The notes under the pieces: model-generated
Database searches by the model: none
The model's input: the letters and a program-made list of their open reading frames with translations, nothing else
Told to the model about the DNA's origin: nothing
Program-made: the position numbers and the translations under genes
Shown: positions 52,898 through 63,472 of the stretch, piece by piece
Numbering within the stretch: the first letter of the stretch is position 1
How the letters are laid out: the number at the start of each line of letters is the position of its first letter
Source of the DNA: Streptomyces violaceusniger
GTDB lineage: Bacteria > Actinomycetota > Actinomycetes > Streptomycetales > Streptomycetaceae
Direction of reading: 5' to 3'
Assembly (NCBI GenBank): GCA_005405945.1
Contig: BJHW01000001.1
Location: forward strand, 2,046,001 to 2,110,000
Length of the DNA: 64,000 bases

Positions 52898-53914
52898 TCA
52901 GTCCCGCAGCGGCTCGGGCAGCAGGATGACGCTGCTGCCCGGCCGGCCGATCCAACGCGGACCGCCGTCGACCGCGACCCCCGTGACCGCGGCGGCCATC
53001 GCCAGCGCCCGCGCCGTCCAGCCGGACGGATGCCCGCCGTCCCCGAAGCGATAGCGCCACGCCTCCTCCGGATCGCCCTGCTCCGGGTCGAGCATGACCT
53101 CCCCGGAGGAGCACATCGCCCCGTCGCGGGCTATGGAGGGGTGGATGAACGCGTCGGGGTGGTCGAAGACCGAGACGGCCACGGTGTCCCGGGAGAGCGG
53201 TGCCAGCACCTCCTCACCATGGATGGCGATCCCGTCGAACTGCTGGAGCACCACACCGCCGGGCGCCGCGCCGACCAGCACCCGCCCCTCCTCCTCCAGC
53301 AGGACATCCGCGTAGTCGGCCTCGCCGCCCTCCTCGCCGTCCTCGTGCTCGTGCTCGTCCTCGTCCTCGTCCTCACCGATGGTGGCGACGATGTCTCCGC
53401 CCAGCGCGGCCACGGCCTCCGGCACGCTCCGCCCGGCCACGAACGCCACACAGCCCCAGTCCTGATACTCCCCACCCTCGCCGTCGAAGGCGGCGATCAG
53501 CTCATCGGCCGCCCGCTGCGCGGCCCGCTCCTCGGGGGACGGCTCCCGGGCGCCGGGCGCCCCGGCCACCAGGTCGGCCAGCGGCGTCCACCACGCCAGC
53601 TCGCCCGGGCACCGCCCGTCGGCCTCCCGGGGCCGCCAGGGGTCGGCCCCGGCCGCGATCAGCGCCGACGCCTTCTCGCGGTCCCAGTTGCGCACCGCGT
53701 GCCACAGCGGGGTGCGGCCCGCCTCGTCCGGCTGGTCCACCTCCCGCGCCACCGTGAGCAGTTCGGCCAGCACCTCGGCGCTTCCCGAGCAGGCCGCTGA
53801 GTGCAGCGGCGCCATGTGGCCGCCGAAGATGCGGTCGGGGTCGGCTCCCGAGGCGAGCGCGGCGCACACGGCCCGCAGATCCGTCCAGTCGTGGATGTCG
53901 TGCCAGTCGGTCAT
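52898..53914 (-). CDS. Ankyrin-repeat protein with acidic run
   Basis: A 338-residue cytoplasmic protein with two to three ankyrin repeats at the N-terminus ([40 protein letters not shown]). A C-terminal domain of unknown function follows, conserved-looking around [19 protein letters not shown]. An Asp/Glu/His run ([12 protein letters not shown], 53337-53378) sits between them. Its ATG overlaps the 5-oxoprolinase stop (ATGA), so it is made together with that enzyme. Probably a protein-interaction module; partner unknown. Confidence 0.82.
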   Translation of the reverse strand: MTDWHDIHDWTDLRAVCAALASGADPDRIFGGHMAPLHSAACSGSAEVLAELLTVAREVDQPDEAGRTPLWHAVRNWDREKASALIAAGADPWRPREADGRCPGELAWWTPLADLVAGAPGAREPSPEERAAQRAADELIAAFDGEGGEYQDWGCVAFVAGRSVPEAVAALGGDIVATIGEDEDEDEHEHEDGEEGGEADYADVLLEEEGRVLVGAAPGGVVLQQFDGIAIHGEEVLAPLSRDTVAVSVFDHPDAFIHPSIARDGAMCSSGEVMLDPEQGDPEEAWRYRFGDGGHPSGWTARALAMAAAVTGVAVDGGPRWIGRPGSSVILLPEPLRD

Positions 53915-56900
53915 GCGCCCAATCTGTCATCCGCCACCGACAATCCGTCCCCGGCCTCCTCCGGCGGGCCGTAACCGCCGCCGCCCGGGGTGTGGACGAC
54001 CAGGACGTCCCCCGCCCCGACGTCCGCCGCGTCGCGGCCGTCCAGGCGGTCCACCGAACCGTCGGCGCGCTCGATCAGGTTCGCGCCCAGCGCGCCCGGT
54101 TCGCCACCCGCCATGCCGTACGGGGCCACCCGGCGGTGGCCGGTGAGGAGGGCGACCGTCATCGGCTCCAGGAAGCGGACGCGGCGGGTGACGCCGTGGC
54201 CGCCGCGCCAGCGGCCGCGGCCGCCGCTGCCCCGGCGGATCGCGAAGCTCTCCACCCGCACCGGGTAGCGCCACTCCAGCACCTCGGGGTCGGTCAGCCG
54301 GGAGTTGGTCATATGGGTCTGTACGGCGTCGGCGCCGTCGAAGCCGTCCCCCGCGCCGGAGCCGCTGGCGACCGTCTCGTAGTACTGGACGCGGTCATTG
54401 CCGAAGGTGACGTTGTTCATCGTGCCGGAGCCCTCCGCCTGGACGCCCAGGGCCGCGTACAGGGCGCCCGTGACGGCCTGGGAGGTCTCGACGTTCCCGG
54501 CGACCGTGGCGGCCGGGAAGACGGGCGCCAGCATGGAGCCCTCGGGGATGCGGACCTCCAGGGGCTTCAGACAGCCGCTGTTGAGCGGGATGTCCTCGGC
54601 GACCAGCGTGCGGAAGACATAGAGCACGGCCGCCATCACCACCGAGCTGGGCGCGTTGTCGTTGCCCGGCCGCTGGGGCGAGGTGCCGGTGAAGTCCAGG
54701 ACGGCGCCGCGCGCGTCGCGGTCCACCGTAAGGCTGACGCGGATGACCGCCCCGCCGTCGGTCTCGTAGCGGTACGAGCCGTCGCGCAGCCCGGCGACGA
54801 TACGGCGCACCGACTCCTCGGCGTTGTCCTGGACGTGGCCCATATAGGCGTGCACGACGTCGAGGCCGAACTGCCCGATCATCCGGCGCAGTTCCTGGAT
54901 GCCCTTCTCGTTGGCGGCGATCTGGGCGCGCAGATCGGCGAGGTTGGCGTCCGGCGCGCGGGACGGATACGGCCCGCCGGTCAGCAGCTCGCGGGTCTCC
55001 CGCTCGCGCAGCGCCCCGTCCCGTACCAGCAGCCAGTTGTCGAAGAGGACGCCCTCCTCCTCGATGGTGCGGCTGAAGGCGGGCATGGAGCCGGGGGTGA
55101 TGCCGCCGATCTCGGCGTGGTGGCCGCGCGAGGCCACGAGGAAGAGCAGCTCGTCCCCCGCCCCGTCGAAGACCGGGCTGACCACGGTGACATCCGGCAG
55201 ATGGGTGCCTCCGTGGTACGGGTCGTTGATCGCGTACACATCGCCGGGCCGCATCGCGCCCCCGTTGCGCCGCAGCACCTCCTTGATGGACTCGCCCATG
55301 GAGCCCAAGTGGACGGGGATGTGCGGGGCGTTGGCGATGAGGTTGCCCTCGGCGTCGAAGAGGGCGCAGGAGAAGTCGAGCCGCTCCTTGATGTTGACCG
55401 AGTGGGCGGTGTGCTCCAGGCGGACGCCCATCTGTTCGGCGATGGCCATGAAGAGGCTGTTGAAGACCTCCAGCATCACGGGGTCCACCTCGGTGCCGAC
55501 CGCGGTGGTGCTCGGGCGCGGCCGGACCCGGGTGAGCAGCAGATGGCCGCGCTCGCCCATGGTGGCCTGCCAGCCCGGGTCGACCACGGTGGTGGCGTCC
55601 TCCTCGGCGACGATCGCGGGCCCGGTGACCCGGTCCGAGGGGCGCATACGGTCGCGTTCGTAGAGCTCCGTCCGCTGCCGGCGCCCTTCCGAGAACATCC
55701 TTACGGTCGTCACGGGCACCAGTTCGCCCTCCCTGGGCGGCCGTTCCACGGCATGGCCGCCGGTGGGCCCGGACGCGCCGACCGCCTCGACCGACACCGC
55801 CTCGACGACCAGCGGCTTGTCCATGGTGAAGGCGTAGCGGGTGCGGTGCGCCCGGACGAAGTCCTCGGTCATCGCGGGGGCGGAGCCCAGCGGGACGGGG
55901 ATGCTGGAGTCGGTGCCCGCGTACCGCAGATGGACCCGGGCGAGGGTGCCCAGGGTGTCCTCCGGGACCCCGTCCGCGAGCAGTTCGCCGCGGGTCTGAT
56001 CGGCCAGCCGCGCGCACAGCTCGCGCACCCGCGGCAGCGTCTCCTCGCCCAGCTCCGCCTCGACGGCCTGCTCGCGCATGGCGGTGGCGTCGGCCACCCC
56101 GATGCCGTACGCGGAGAGCACCCCAGCGAGCGGCGGCACGATCACCGTGCCGATGCCGAGCACGTCGGCGACCGCGCAGGCGTGCTGGCCGCCCGCGCCG
56201 CCGAAGCTGGTGAGCGCGTAACGGGTGACGTCACGGCCGCGCTGCACGGAGATCTTCTTGACCGCGTTGGCCATGTTGAGCACCGCGATGTCCAGGAAGC
56301 CCGCCGCGACCTCCTCCGGCCCGCGCCGGTCTCCGGTCGCCTCCGCGATCTCCTCGGCGAGCGCGGCGAAGCGCTCCCGGACCGTCGCCGCGTCCAGCGG
56401 CTGGTCGGCGTGCGGGCCGAAGACCGCGGGGAAGTGGTCCGGCTGGATCCGGCCGAGCATCACATTGGCGTCGGTCACGGTCAGCGGGCCGCCGCGCCGG
56501 TAGCAGGCGGGGCCGGGGACGGCACCGGCCGAGTCCGGCCCCACGCGGTAGCGCCGGCCGTCGAAGTGGAGCACCGAACCGCCGCCCGCCGCCACGGTGT
56601 GGATGTTCATCATCGGGGCGCGCATCCGCACTCCGGCGACCTCGGTGCCGAAGATCCGCTCGAACTCGCCCGCGTAGTGCGAGACATCGGTCGAGGTGCC
56701 GCCCATGTCGAAGCCGATGACGCGGTCGTGTCCGGCCTCGCCGGAGGAGCGCGCCATGCCCACCACACCGCCCGCGGGCCCGGACAGCACCGCGTCCTTG
56801 CCCCGGAAGTGCGCGGCCTCCCGCAGCCCTCCGTTGGACTGCATGAACATCAGCCGGATACCGCGCAGTTCGGCGGCCACGTCCTCCACATAGCGGCGCA

Positions 56901-57555
56901 GAATGGGCGACAGATACGCGTCGACCACGGTGGTGTCGCCGCGGGACACCAGCTTCATCAGCGGGCTGACCTCGTGCGAACAGCTCACCTGCGCGAAGCC
57001 GAGGTCTCGGGCCACCGCGGCGACCCGCTGTTCGTGCGCGGCGTGCCGGTAGCCGTGCAGCAGGACGACGGCGGCGGCGCGGAAGCCGTCGCGGTGGGCG
57101 GTGCGCAGCGCCTCGGCGGCGGCGTCGAGGTCCAGGGGGCGGACGACCTCGCCGTGGGCGTCCACCCGCTCGGGGATCTCCACCACCCGGTCGTACAGCG
57201 CCTCCGGGAGCAGGATCCGGCGGTCGAAGAGGCGGGGGCGGTTCTGGTACGCGATGCGCAGCGCGTCCCGGAACCCTTCGGTGACGACGAGGACGGTCGG
57301 CTCACCCTTGCGCTCCAGGAGAGCGTTGGTGGCGACCGTGGTGCCCATCTTGACGACGTCGATCCGGTCGGCCGGGACCGGATCGCCGGGGCCGAGCCCC
57401 AGCGTCTGCCGGATCCCGGCGACGGCGGCGTCCGTATAGCGCTCGGGGTGGTGGGACAGCAGCTTGCGGGTGACCAGACGGCCGTCCGGACGCTTGCCGA
57501 CGACGTCCGTGAAGGTTCCGCCCCGGTCGATCCAGAATTCCCAGCGACCCGTCAC
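53911..57555 (-). CDS. Fused hydantoinase A/B (OPLAH-type) 5-oxoprolinase
   Basis: A 1214-residue single-chain enzyme. HyuA half (about 1-690): [32 protein letters not shown], an actin-like ATPase fold. HyuB half (about 700-1200): [47 protein letters not shown]. The fused order matches eukaryotic-type ATP-dependent 5-oxoprolinase; N-methylhydantoinase or acetone-carboxylase-like activity is the alternative. Unbroken frame over 3.6 kb. GTG start overlaps the SGNH stop (GTGA) and its stop overlaps the ankyrin ATG, so the chain is coupled. Confidence 0.9.
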   Translation of the reverse strand: MTGRWEFWIDRGGTFTDVVGKRPDGRLVTRKLLSHHPERYTDAAVAGIRQTLGLGPGDPVPADRIDVVKMGTTVATNALLERKGEPTVLVVTEGFRDALRIAYQNRPRLFDRRILLPEALYDRVVEIPERVDAHGEVVRPLDLDAAAEALRTAHRDGFRAAAVVLLHGYRHAAHEQRVAAVARDLGFAQVSCSHEVSPLMKLVSRGDTTVVDAYLSPILRRYVEDVAAELRGIRLMFMQSNGGLREAAHFRGKDAVLSGPAGGVVGMARSSGEAGHDRVIGFDMGGTSTDVSHYAGEFERIFGTEVAGVRMRAPMMNIHTVAAGGGSVLHFDGRRYRVGPDSAGAVPGPACYRRGGPLTVTDANVMLGRIQPDHFPAVFGPHADQPLDAATVRERFAALAEEIAEATGDRRGPEEVAAGFLDIAVLNMANAVKKISVQRGRDVTRYALTSFGGAGGQHACAVADVLGIGTVIVPPLAGVLSAYGIGVADATAMREQAVEAELGEETLPRVRELCARLADQTRGELLADGVPEDTLGTLARVHLRYAGTDSSIPVPLGSAPAMTEDFVRAHRTRYAFTMDKPLVVEAVSVEAVGASGPTGGHAVERPPREGELVPVTTVRMFSEGRRQRTELYERDRMRPSDRVTGPAIVAEEDATTVVDPGWQATMGERGHLLLTRVRPRPSTTAVGTEVDPVMLEVFNSLFMAIAEQMGVRLEHTAHSVNIKERLDFSCALFDAEGNLIANAPHIPVHLGSMGESIKEVLRRNGGAMRPGDVYAINDPYHGGTHLPDVTVVSPVFDGAGDELLFLVASRGHHAEIGGITPGSMPAFSRTIEEEGVLFDNWLLVRDGALRERETRELLTGGPYPSRAPDANLADLRAQIAANEKGIQELRRMIGQFGLDVVHAYMGHVQDNAEESVRRIVAGLRDGSYRYETDGGAVIRVSLTVDRDARGAVLDFTGTSPQRPGNDNAPSSVVMAAVLYVFRTLVAEDIPLNSGCLKPLEVRIPEGSMLAPVFPAATVAGNVETSQAVTGALYAALGVQAEGSGTMNNVTFGNDRVQYYETVASGSGAGDGFDGADAVQTHMTNSRLTDPEVLEWRYPVRVESFAIRRGSGGRGRWRGGHGVTRRVRFLEPMTVALLTGHRRVAPYGMAGGEPGALGANLIERADGSVDRLDGRDAADVGAGDVLVVHTPGGGGYGPPEEAGDGLSVADDRLGA

Positions 57556-58867
57556 CCCGCCATTGTCGCAGCGGACGGCGGTGGGTCGGCGATGAGCGGA
57601 TCGGCGGGCGGGCGAGGCACCGGGTCGGCGGAGGCGGGCATCTGGACGCGCGGGCCCGCGGACGAGGGCGCGGACCGCTGGGCGAGCGGATCGGCGGAGG
57701 GGCGGGGCAGTGGGCCGGTGGTGGACGGGTGCGGGAGGAGTGCGGGGCCGGGCCGCGGGTCACCGCGGTGAGCGCGGCGAGCGTCGCCCGCCGGTCCCGG
57801 TCCTCGAGCAGATGTCCGGTGCCCTTGAGGCGGTGACGCCACTCCAGGGCCGCCAGCGCGACCAGGCCGGGCAGCAGGTCCGTGCAGCGGTCCGCGACCC
57901 ACCGGGTGCCGCGGGTCGCCATCCACCACGCGGAGGCGGCGCGCGAGGGCGCGGGGCCGTCGAGCTCCAGGGACGGCGGGGCGCCGGTCGCGATGGAACG
58001 GGCGCGCAGGGCGCTGTGGAACTCCCTGGCCAGCAGCCGGTGCCCGAGCTCGCTCGGATGCAGCCGGTCCACACTCCACGCCCGCCGGTCGGCGACCCAG
58101 GTGTGGTCGCTCAGCTCCACATGGACCGCCTCGTGGCGCTGGGACAGCGCGTGCACCACGGTGTTCACCGCGCGCATCCGGCGGCCCAGCGGGCGCGCCA
58201 GCGCGGACGGCAGCCCCAGCATCCGCCCGGGGTCGGGCAGGCAGGCGGTGAGCACCACGGCGCCGTCGGCCCGCAGCGCGCCGATCGTGCGGTCGAGGGC
58301 CTCGGCGACCCGGTGGATGTCGAACGAGTCGCGCAGCGTGTCGTTCCCGCCGACCACGACCGACACCAGGTGGGGGCGGGCGCGGCGGGCGGCGGGCAGC
58401 TGTTCGTCGGCGACGTCGGCGGCCAGCGCCCCGCTGCGGGACAGATTGACGAACTCCACGGGCTCATCGGGGTGCGGCCCTGCCGCGGCCGCCAGCAGCG
58501 CGGCCCAGCCACGCCATCCGCCGCCGGGCGCCGGGTCGCCGAGCCCCTCGGTGAGCGAGTCGCCGAGGGCGGCGAACCGCAGCCTGCGCGGCTCCGCGGC
58601 ATCGCCCGGGCCCTCCCCCAGGCCCTCGCCCATGTCCTTCCGGTCGCCCGGCGTCGTGCCCGGCGTCCGGCCCGCCCGGTGCGGGGCAGTGGTCGCGTCC
58701 TGCCCCGCGCACCCCGTCTCCGTAAGGACGGCCTCCGGGAGGACGGCCTCCGTAAGGGCGGCGTCCCTGAGCGCGGCCTCCGTAAGAGAGGTCTCCTTAC
58801 GAGCGGCCTCCTTACGAGACGCGTCCGTACCAGCGCGGTCCCCCGGGTGAGCGCCGGCTGCGCTCAC
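57552..58867 (-). CDS. SGNH/GDSL-family esterase
   Basis: SGNH hydrolase with block [14 protein letters not shown] (Ser), Gly in [11 protein letters not shown], Asn in [10 protein letters not shown] and catalytic Asp/His in [13 protein letters not shown]. Likely an intracellular esterase or lipase-like enzyme; substrate unknown. The C-terminal 90 residues are Pro/Arg-rich. One missing C near 57745 shifts the end. The corrected stop at 57552-57554 overlaps the next GTG, which supports the correction. I use GTG 58867 because it overlaps the upstream glycosyltransferase stop (GTGA). The ATG at 58633 (GGAAGG upstream) would skip a repeat-encoded leader of about 78 residues and is a real alternative. 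Confidence 0.78.
58720..58815. repeat. 15-bp repeats near the SGNH gene start
   Basis: About six imperfect 15-bp units around GGCCTCCGTAAGG on the plus strand. On the minus strand they read as repeats of [15 protein letters not shown] type, in frame with the SGNH gene. Whether they are translated depends on the start used. Confidence 0.7.
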
Positions 58868-60092
58868 CGCACACCGCCGACGGCCCGGGGCGCGGAGACC
58901 GCCGGAGCGGCCGGGAGCGCGGCGGCCGGGAGCCGGCCGCCGTCGGCGCACCGGACGCCCTCGGTGGACGCGTCATGGGCGGCCAGGAAGGAGGCGACCG
59001 CCGCGGGCCAGCCGTAGCGCTCGGCCCGGGCCCGGGCCGCCGCCCGGCGCAGGGGCTCCGACCGGCCGAGGACGCGCTCGACGGCGTCCGCGAAGGCCGG
59101 TCCGTCGTCGGCGGCGGTCTCGCCCGCCGCGCCGACGATGTCCGGCAGCGCGGAGAGCGCGCTGACGACCACGGGCGAACCGCAGGCCAGCGCCTCCAGC
59201 GCCGCGAGGCCGAAGGTCTCCGCCGGGCCCGGCGCCAGCACGACATCGGCGCTCGCCTGGATGGCGGCGAGCCCTGCCCGCTCCGCCACATGGCCGAGGA
59301 AGACGGCCGGAAGCCCCTCGGCGCGGGCGCGGGCCTCCAGGCGCGGCCGGAGCGGCCCGTCCCCGGCGACCACGAGCGCCGCGGAGACGCCGCGCCGCCG
59401 CAGCTCGGCGAGCGCGTCGAGCGCCCGGCCCGGCCGCTTCTCGGGCGAGAGCCGCGAGCACATGGCGATGAGCACGGCCGCCTCACCGCGGTGGTGGTCC
59501 CGCAAGGCGGCGTCGTGGTGGGAGGGGTGGAAGTGGCCGAGATCCACGCCCAGCGGGGCGCGTACGACGTTCCGCGCGCCGATCCGTACGAACTCGCGCG
59601 CCGCCCATTCGGTGGTGCAGACGATCCGCGAGTACGCCCGCGCGGTACGGAGGTTGAGCCGGTCCGCGGCTCCCTGGGCGAACGCGTCCGGCACCCCCCA
59701 GGTGCGCAGCACGGCGTCCGCGCTCTCGTGGGAGACCATCACGGCCGGTACGCGGGCGCGCCGCGCCCACTCCCCGTCCAGCGGAGGGAGGTGCGGTCCG
59801 ACACCTCGAGCCGGTCCGGCGCGAGGCCGTCGAGCAGCCGGGTCAGCCGCCGCCGGTCGGTCAGGACGCGGTAGCCGCCGGTGCCGGGGATGGTCGGCCC
59901 GGGCAGCGTGATCACCCGCCCCTGCCTGGTGTGCTCGTCCGAGACCCGCTCGCCCGGCACCACCAGGACGGCCTCGTGCCCGGCCGCCTGGTACCCGGCC
60001 CCGAGCTCGCGCAGCGCGGTGCGGAGGCCGCCGGAGGCGGGGGTGACGAAGTTGGCCAGCCGGACGATGCGCAGCCCCTTGGCGTCGCTCAT
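58864..60092 (-). CDS. GT4-family glycosyltransferase, apparent frameshift
   Basis: GT-B fold glycosyltransferase of family 4 (GDP-mannose or UDP-sugar dependent). The N-terminal Gly-rich acceptor region is GLRIVRLANFVTPASGGLRT. The donor-binding half has VVAGDGPLRPRLEARA and the E-x7-E signature ETFGLAALEAL. ATG 60092 with GGGAGGAG upstream. One missing G near 59778 (LRWTG-EWARR) splits the halves; corrected length is about 410 residues. Followed by the SGNH gene with a GTGA overlap. Confidence 0.87.
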
Positions 60093-60209
60093 GTTCCGCT
60101 CTCCTCCCACCGGGCTCATGCTGTGCCCCCTTGATTCGCTTCTCCGCCCGCGCCGCGCAGAGGCGCGCGGCTCGCCATCCACCGCGGCCCGGCGGCCGCG
60201 CGTGCGGCG

Positions 60210-61376
60210 CTCATGCGGCGACCGCCGTGCGGGCCGCCAGGACCTCGGTGTAGTGGTCGATGAGCTGGTCGCCGATCGCCTCCCAGGTGCGGCCCTCGAC
60301 CGCCTCCCGGCCGGCGTGCCCCAGCGCCGCGCGCCGCTTCGCGTCGGCCGCGAGCAGCGAGACGGCGTCGGTCACCTCGGTCGCGTCCCGGGCGGCACCA
60401 GCAGTCCGGTGCGCCCGTGGTCGATGAGGTCGAGCGGGCCGCCCGCCGCTGGCGCGATCACCGGGACGCCGCTGGCCTGAGCCTCCTGCACGGTCTGGCA
60501 GAAGGTCTCCTGGGGCCCGGTGTGGGCGAAGACGTCCAGCGAGGCGAAGACGCGGGCCAGGTCGTCGCCGGTGCGGCGGCCGAGGAAGCGGGCCCTCGGC
60601 ATGGCCGCCCGCAGCGCGGGTTCGCTCGGCCCGTCCCCGACCACGACCACCTGGATGCCGGGGAGCTCGCTCAGCGGCGCGAGCAGCTCGACGTTCTTCT
60701 CCGGGGCGAGGCGGCCGATGTATCCGACGATCAGCTCACCGCCGGGGGCGAGCGAGCGGCGCAGCTCCGGGTCGCGGCGCGAGGGGTGGAAGCGCTCGGT
60801 GTCGACCCCGCGCGGCCACAGCCGGATCCGCGGCACGCCGTGCTCGTCCAGGTCGCGAGCGGCGGCGGTGGACGGGGCGAGGGTGCGGTCGGCGGCGGTG
60901 TGCACGGCGCGGATGCGGCGCCAGGCCGCGTTCTCGCCCGCGCCGAGGTAGGTGCGGGCGTAGGAGCCCAGGTCGGTCTGGTACACGGCCACCGCGGGTA
61001 TCCGCAGCCGGAGCGCGGCCGTCATCCCGCGCGCGCCCAGCACGAAGGGGCTGGCGAGGTGGACGACATCGCTGCCGTGGGAGGTGATCGCGGCCGCGAG
61101 CTTCCGGCTGGGCAGCGCGACCCGCACCTGCGGATAGCCGGGCAGCGGCAGGGACGGGATACGGACGACGGGGTACGGATGCGACCGGTCCATCTCCCCT
61201 TGGCTCTCGGGTGGCCCGCCGGCCGCGGCGGGCGGTGGGCCTCCGGGGGGACCCGCCGGTGCGATGACCAAGGGGTGATGACCACGGCGGTGGAGGTGGT
61301 CCGCGGTCTGCAGCGTGCAGTGAGCGACGCCGTTGATGTCGGGTGGGAAGGATTCAGTCACGATGGCGACACGCAT
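60210..61376 (-). CDS. GT4-family glycosyltransferase, MgtA/PimB-like, apparent frameshift
   Basis: Second GT4 enzyme, close to the alpha-mannosyltransferase MgtA/PimB group that builds mannosylated glycolipids. RVAIVTESFPPDINGVAHC at the N-terminus, YIGRLAPEKNVELLAPL and VVVGDGP in the donor half, and QETFCQTVQEAQASGVPVIA as the E-x7-E region. One missing G near 60390 shifts the last about 60 residues; corrected stop at 60210 after LAARTAVAA. It precedes the other GT gene by 118 bases, so the two may act in sequence on one lipid or polysaccharide. Confidence 0.87.
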
Positions 61377-61734
61377 ACCGGTGTTGTCGGCGTACGAAGG
61401 GTGGCCCCGGCATCGTGAACGTTTCGCGCCGTAGAACGTCCCATGAGCGTTGGCCGTCGCACCCCGCGGGGCCCGTTCGGGGCCCCTGGAGGGAGCACGG
61501 CAAACCCGTATGAACCCGCTGGAACCGGCGGCCGGTCACTCGGCGTGAATGTTTCGCTGCGAACACCCTGCTCGGGGCGGAGCGGAGATACGGAGGGTGA
61601 TGAGGCTTTCACCCACGCCCGGAAAGACGCGCCCGGCGCCTCGAGGGTTGCCTGCGCCCGGGACCTCGGAGGTGCCCGCGCCCGACGCCTTGGAGGTGCC
61701 TGCCCCCGGGGCCGTACGCCGGGGCGGCCGGGGG
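61377..61734. other. Intergenic region upstream of the MgtA-like gene
   Basis: 358 bases without a supported gene. It contains two copies of CGTGAA-C/T-GTTTCGC (61414-61427 and 61544-61557), a GC hairpin (GGGGCCC-GTTCG-GGGCCCC, 61468-61486) that could end the HEAT-protein transcript, and short repeats GGAGGTGCC near 61660-61705. Confidence 0.5.
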
Positions 61735-63159
61735 TCAGAAGCCCGGGGTCTCGGGTCCGATGCGGCTGCGGACGGCCGTCTGGACCTCGGCCTCCTCCGC
61801 CGGGTCGGCGGCCAGCCGGCGGAGCTGTTCGACGACGCGGGCGTCGGCGGTGGCGGCGTGGCGGGCGGCGACTTCGCGGGTGCTCTCCTCGCAGTCCCAG
61901 AGGCATTCGACCGCGAAGCCCGCCGCGAAGGACGGATCGGTGGCGGCCAGCGCGCGGGCGGCGCGGCCGCGGAGGTGGGAGGAGGCCGTCTCCCGGTAGA
62001 TATGGCGCAGGACGGGCGCGGCGCAGGAGATCGCCAGGCGTCCGGCGCCGTCGACGAGCGTCCACAGGGTCTGGGCGTCCGGGCCCTCGGCCCGGACCGT
62101 GCGGCGGAGGGCGGCGAGCACGAGCGGGGTGTCGTACTGACCGCCGCGGCAGGAGAGCATCGCGGCCGCCGCGTCCCCGAGGGCGTCGGGGCGGTGGGCC
62201 CAGACCCGGGCCCGGTCGAGGGCGGCGATACCGCGCATGCGTTCGAAGGAGGAGAGGGCCGCCTGGGAGACCAGCTGCGAGGCGTCCGGCTCGGTCACGG
62301 CGGCCTCGATCAGATCGAGCACCTCGGGGTCGCCGGTCTCCGCGAGGTGCCGCAGCGCCGCGGCGCGGGCGGCGTCGGGGGCCGACGCGGCGGCGGCGAG
62401 GAGTTCGGGCCGGTCCTCGGGACCGGCGACGGCGGCCAGACAGCGGGCGGCCGCGTCGGGGCGGTGGGCGTCCGGCTTCAGATCGTGTTCCCGCTGGGCC
62501 CACAGCAGGATGTCGTGGACGCTCCAGCCGGGGCGCGGCCCCGAGGGCCGCAGCTGGCGCTGCCATCGGTCGAAGGCGCCGCGCTCGGCCGCCGCGCGCA
62601 CCCGCGGCCCGTGGTCCGGATCGTCGGCCCACAGCCGCCAGGGCCGGGGTTCGTAGGCGCCGCGCACGACGGCGGCCAGTTCGGCGTCGCCGTCGGAGGT
62701 CCGGGGGAAGCGGGCGAGGATCGCGGGCGCGAGGCCGCGCAGCCCGGTGTCGCCGTCGCGCAGGGCCAGCTCGTCGAGGGCCCATTCCCAGTTGCTGCCG
62801 GCCGCGGCGTAGCGGCGCAGCAGCCGCAGCGCGTCGGACCTGCCGTAGGCGGCGAGGTGGCCGAGGACGGAGAGGGCGAGCCCGGTGCGCGCCTCGTCGT
62901 CGTTGACCAGGTCGTCGGGGTGGAACAGATGCTGTTCGATCTCGTCGAGCCCGGCGTCGAGGTCCAGACAGAGCCTGGCGTAATAGAGCGAGCGGTTCTC
63001 GACCTGCCAGTCACGGCGGGGGTCGCGCAGCACACAGTGGTGCAGTGCCGCGAGCGCCTCGGCCCGCGGCGCGGCGAGGGCGTGCAGGGTCCCGTCGCCG
63101 CGGCCTCGCTGCAGGAGGCCGAGCAGGGTGCCGCTGGGCGCTATGTCTGGATCGAACAT
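61735..63159 (-). CDS. HEAT-repeat-like protein
   Basis: A 474-residue, almost entirely helical protein with repeated Ala/Leu-rich helix pairs of HEAT/PBS-lyase type (e.g. AAALRHLAETGDPEVLDLIE; ALSSFERMRGIAALDRARVW; GRAARALAATDPSFAAGFAV). No catalytic motif is visible; probably a scaffold or chaperone-like protein. ATG 63159 (MFDPDIAPSGTLLG) was preferred to longer frames because the upstream part reads through non-coding sequence. Function unknown. Confidence 0.75.
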   Translation of the reverse strand: MFDPDIAPSGTLLGLLQRGRGDGTLHALAAPRAEALAALHHCVLRDPRRDWQVENRSLYYARLCLDLDAGLDEIEQHLFHPDDLVNDDEARTGLALSVLGHLAAYGRSDALRLLRRYAAAGSNWEWALDELALRDGDTGLRGLAPAILARFPRTSDGDAELAAVVRGAYEPRPWRLWADDPDHGPRVRAAAERGAFDRWQRQLRPSGPRPGWSVHDILLWAQREHDLKPDAHRPDAAARCLAAVAGPEDRPELLAAAASAPDAARAAALRHLAETGDPEVLDLIEAAVTEPDASQLVSQAALSSFERMRGIAALDRARVWAHRPDALGDAAAAMLSCRGGQYDTPLVLAALRRTVRAEGPDAQTLWTLVDGAGRLAISCAAPVLRHIYRETASSHLRGRAARALAATDPSFAAGFAVECLWDCEESTREVAARHAATADARVVEQLRRLAADPAEEAEVQTAVRSRIGPETPGF

Positions 63160-63472
63160 GAGGTCAGCATCCGGTGCGGGAGGTTCGCTGGCAACGGGAT
63201 TTCCATCGATCGGCATTCTTGCCGATGTCCTGCCGCCGTATGCCTGATGAACGGCGCGAGACTGAGGGACTCCCGAGCGCCGCAGCCTACCCGGAATCAC
63301 GCCCTCCGCCGATTCCCGCCCGACATGCCCCCGGAAGGCCATGGGCATATGCCACAAGCACCACCGGATCGGGTATTGCCAAACCGCTTACGGGATGTCG
63401 CAGCCTGTGCAAGAGTCGTTACCGGTCCCTCCCTCAAGACCCGGCCGCGCCGCGCCCGTATCGGAGAACGTC
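63160..63472. promoter_or_regulatory. Divergent control region, HEAT-protein / PAS-protein genes
   Basis: 313 non-coding bases. The one clear structure is a perfect inverted repeat ATCGGCA-TTCT-TGCCGAT at 63209-63226, 50 bases upstream of the HEAT-protein start, which could be an operator or hairpin. Confidence 0.4.

Noticed and set aside
53992..57771. A 1259-codon plus-strand frame
   Set aside because: Antisense of the hydantoinase A/B fusion, which has full family motifs on the minus strand.
60093..60209. Possible small gene between the two glycosyltransferases
   Set aside because: A frame opens at an ATGA overlap but has no ribosome site, no closing stop before the next gene and no recognisable product.
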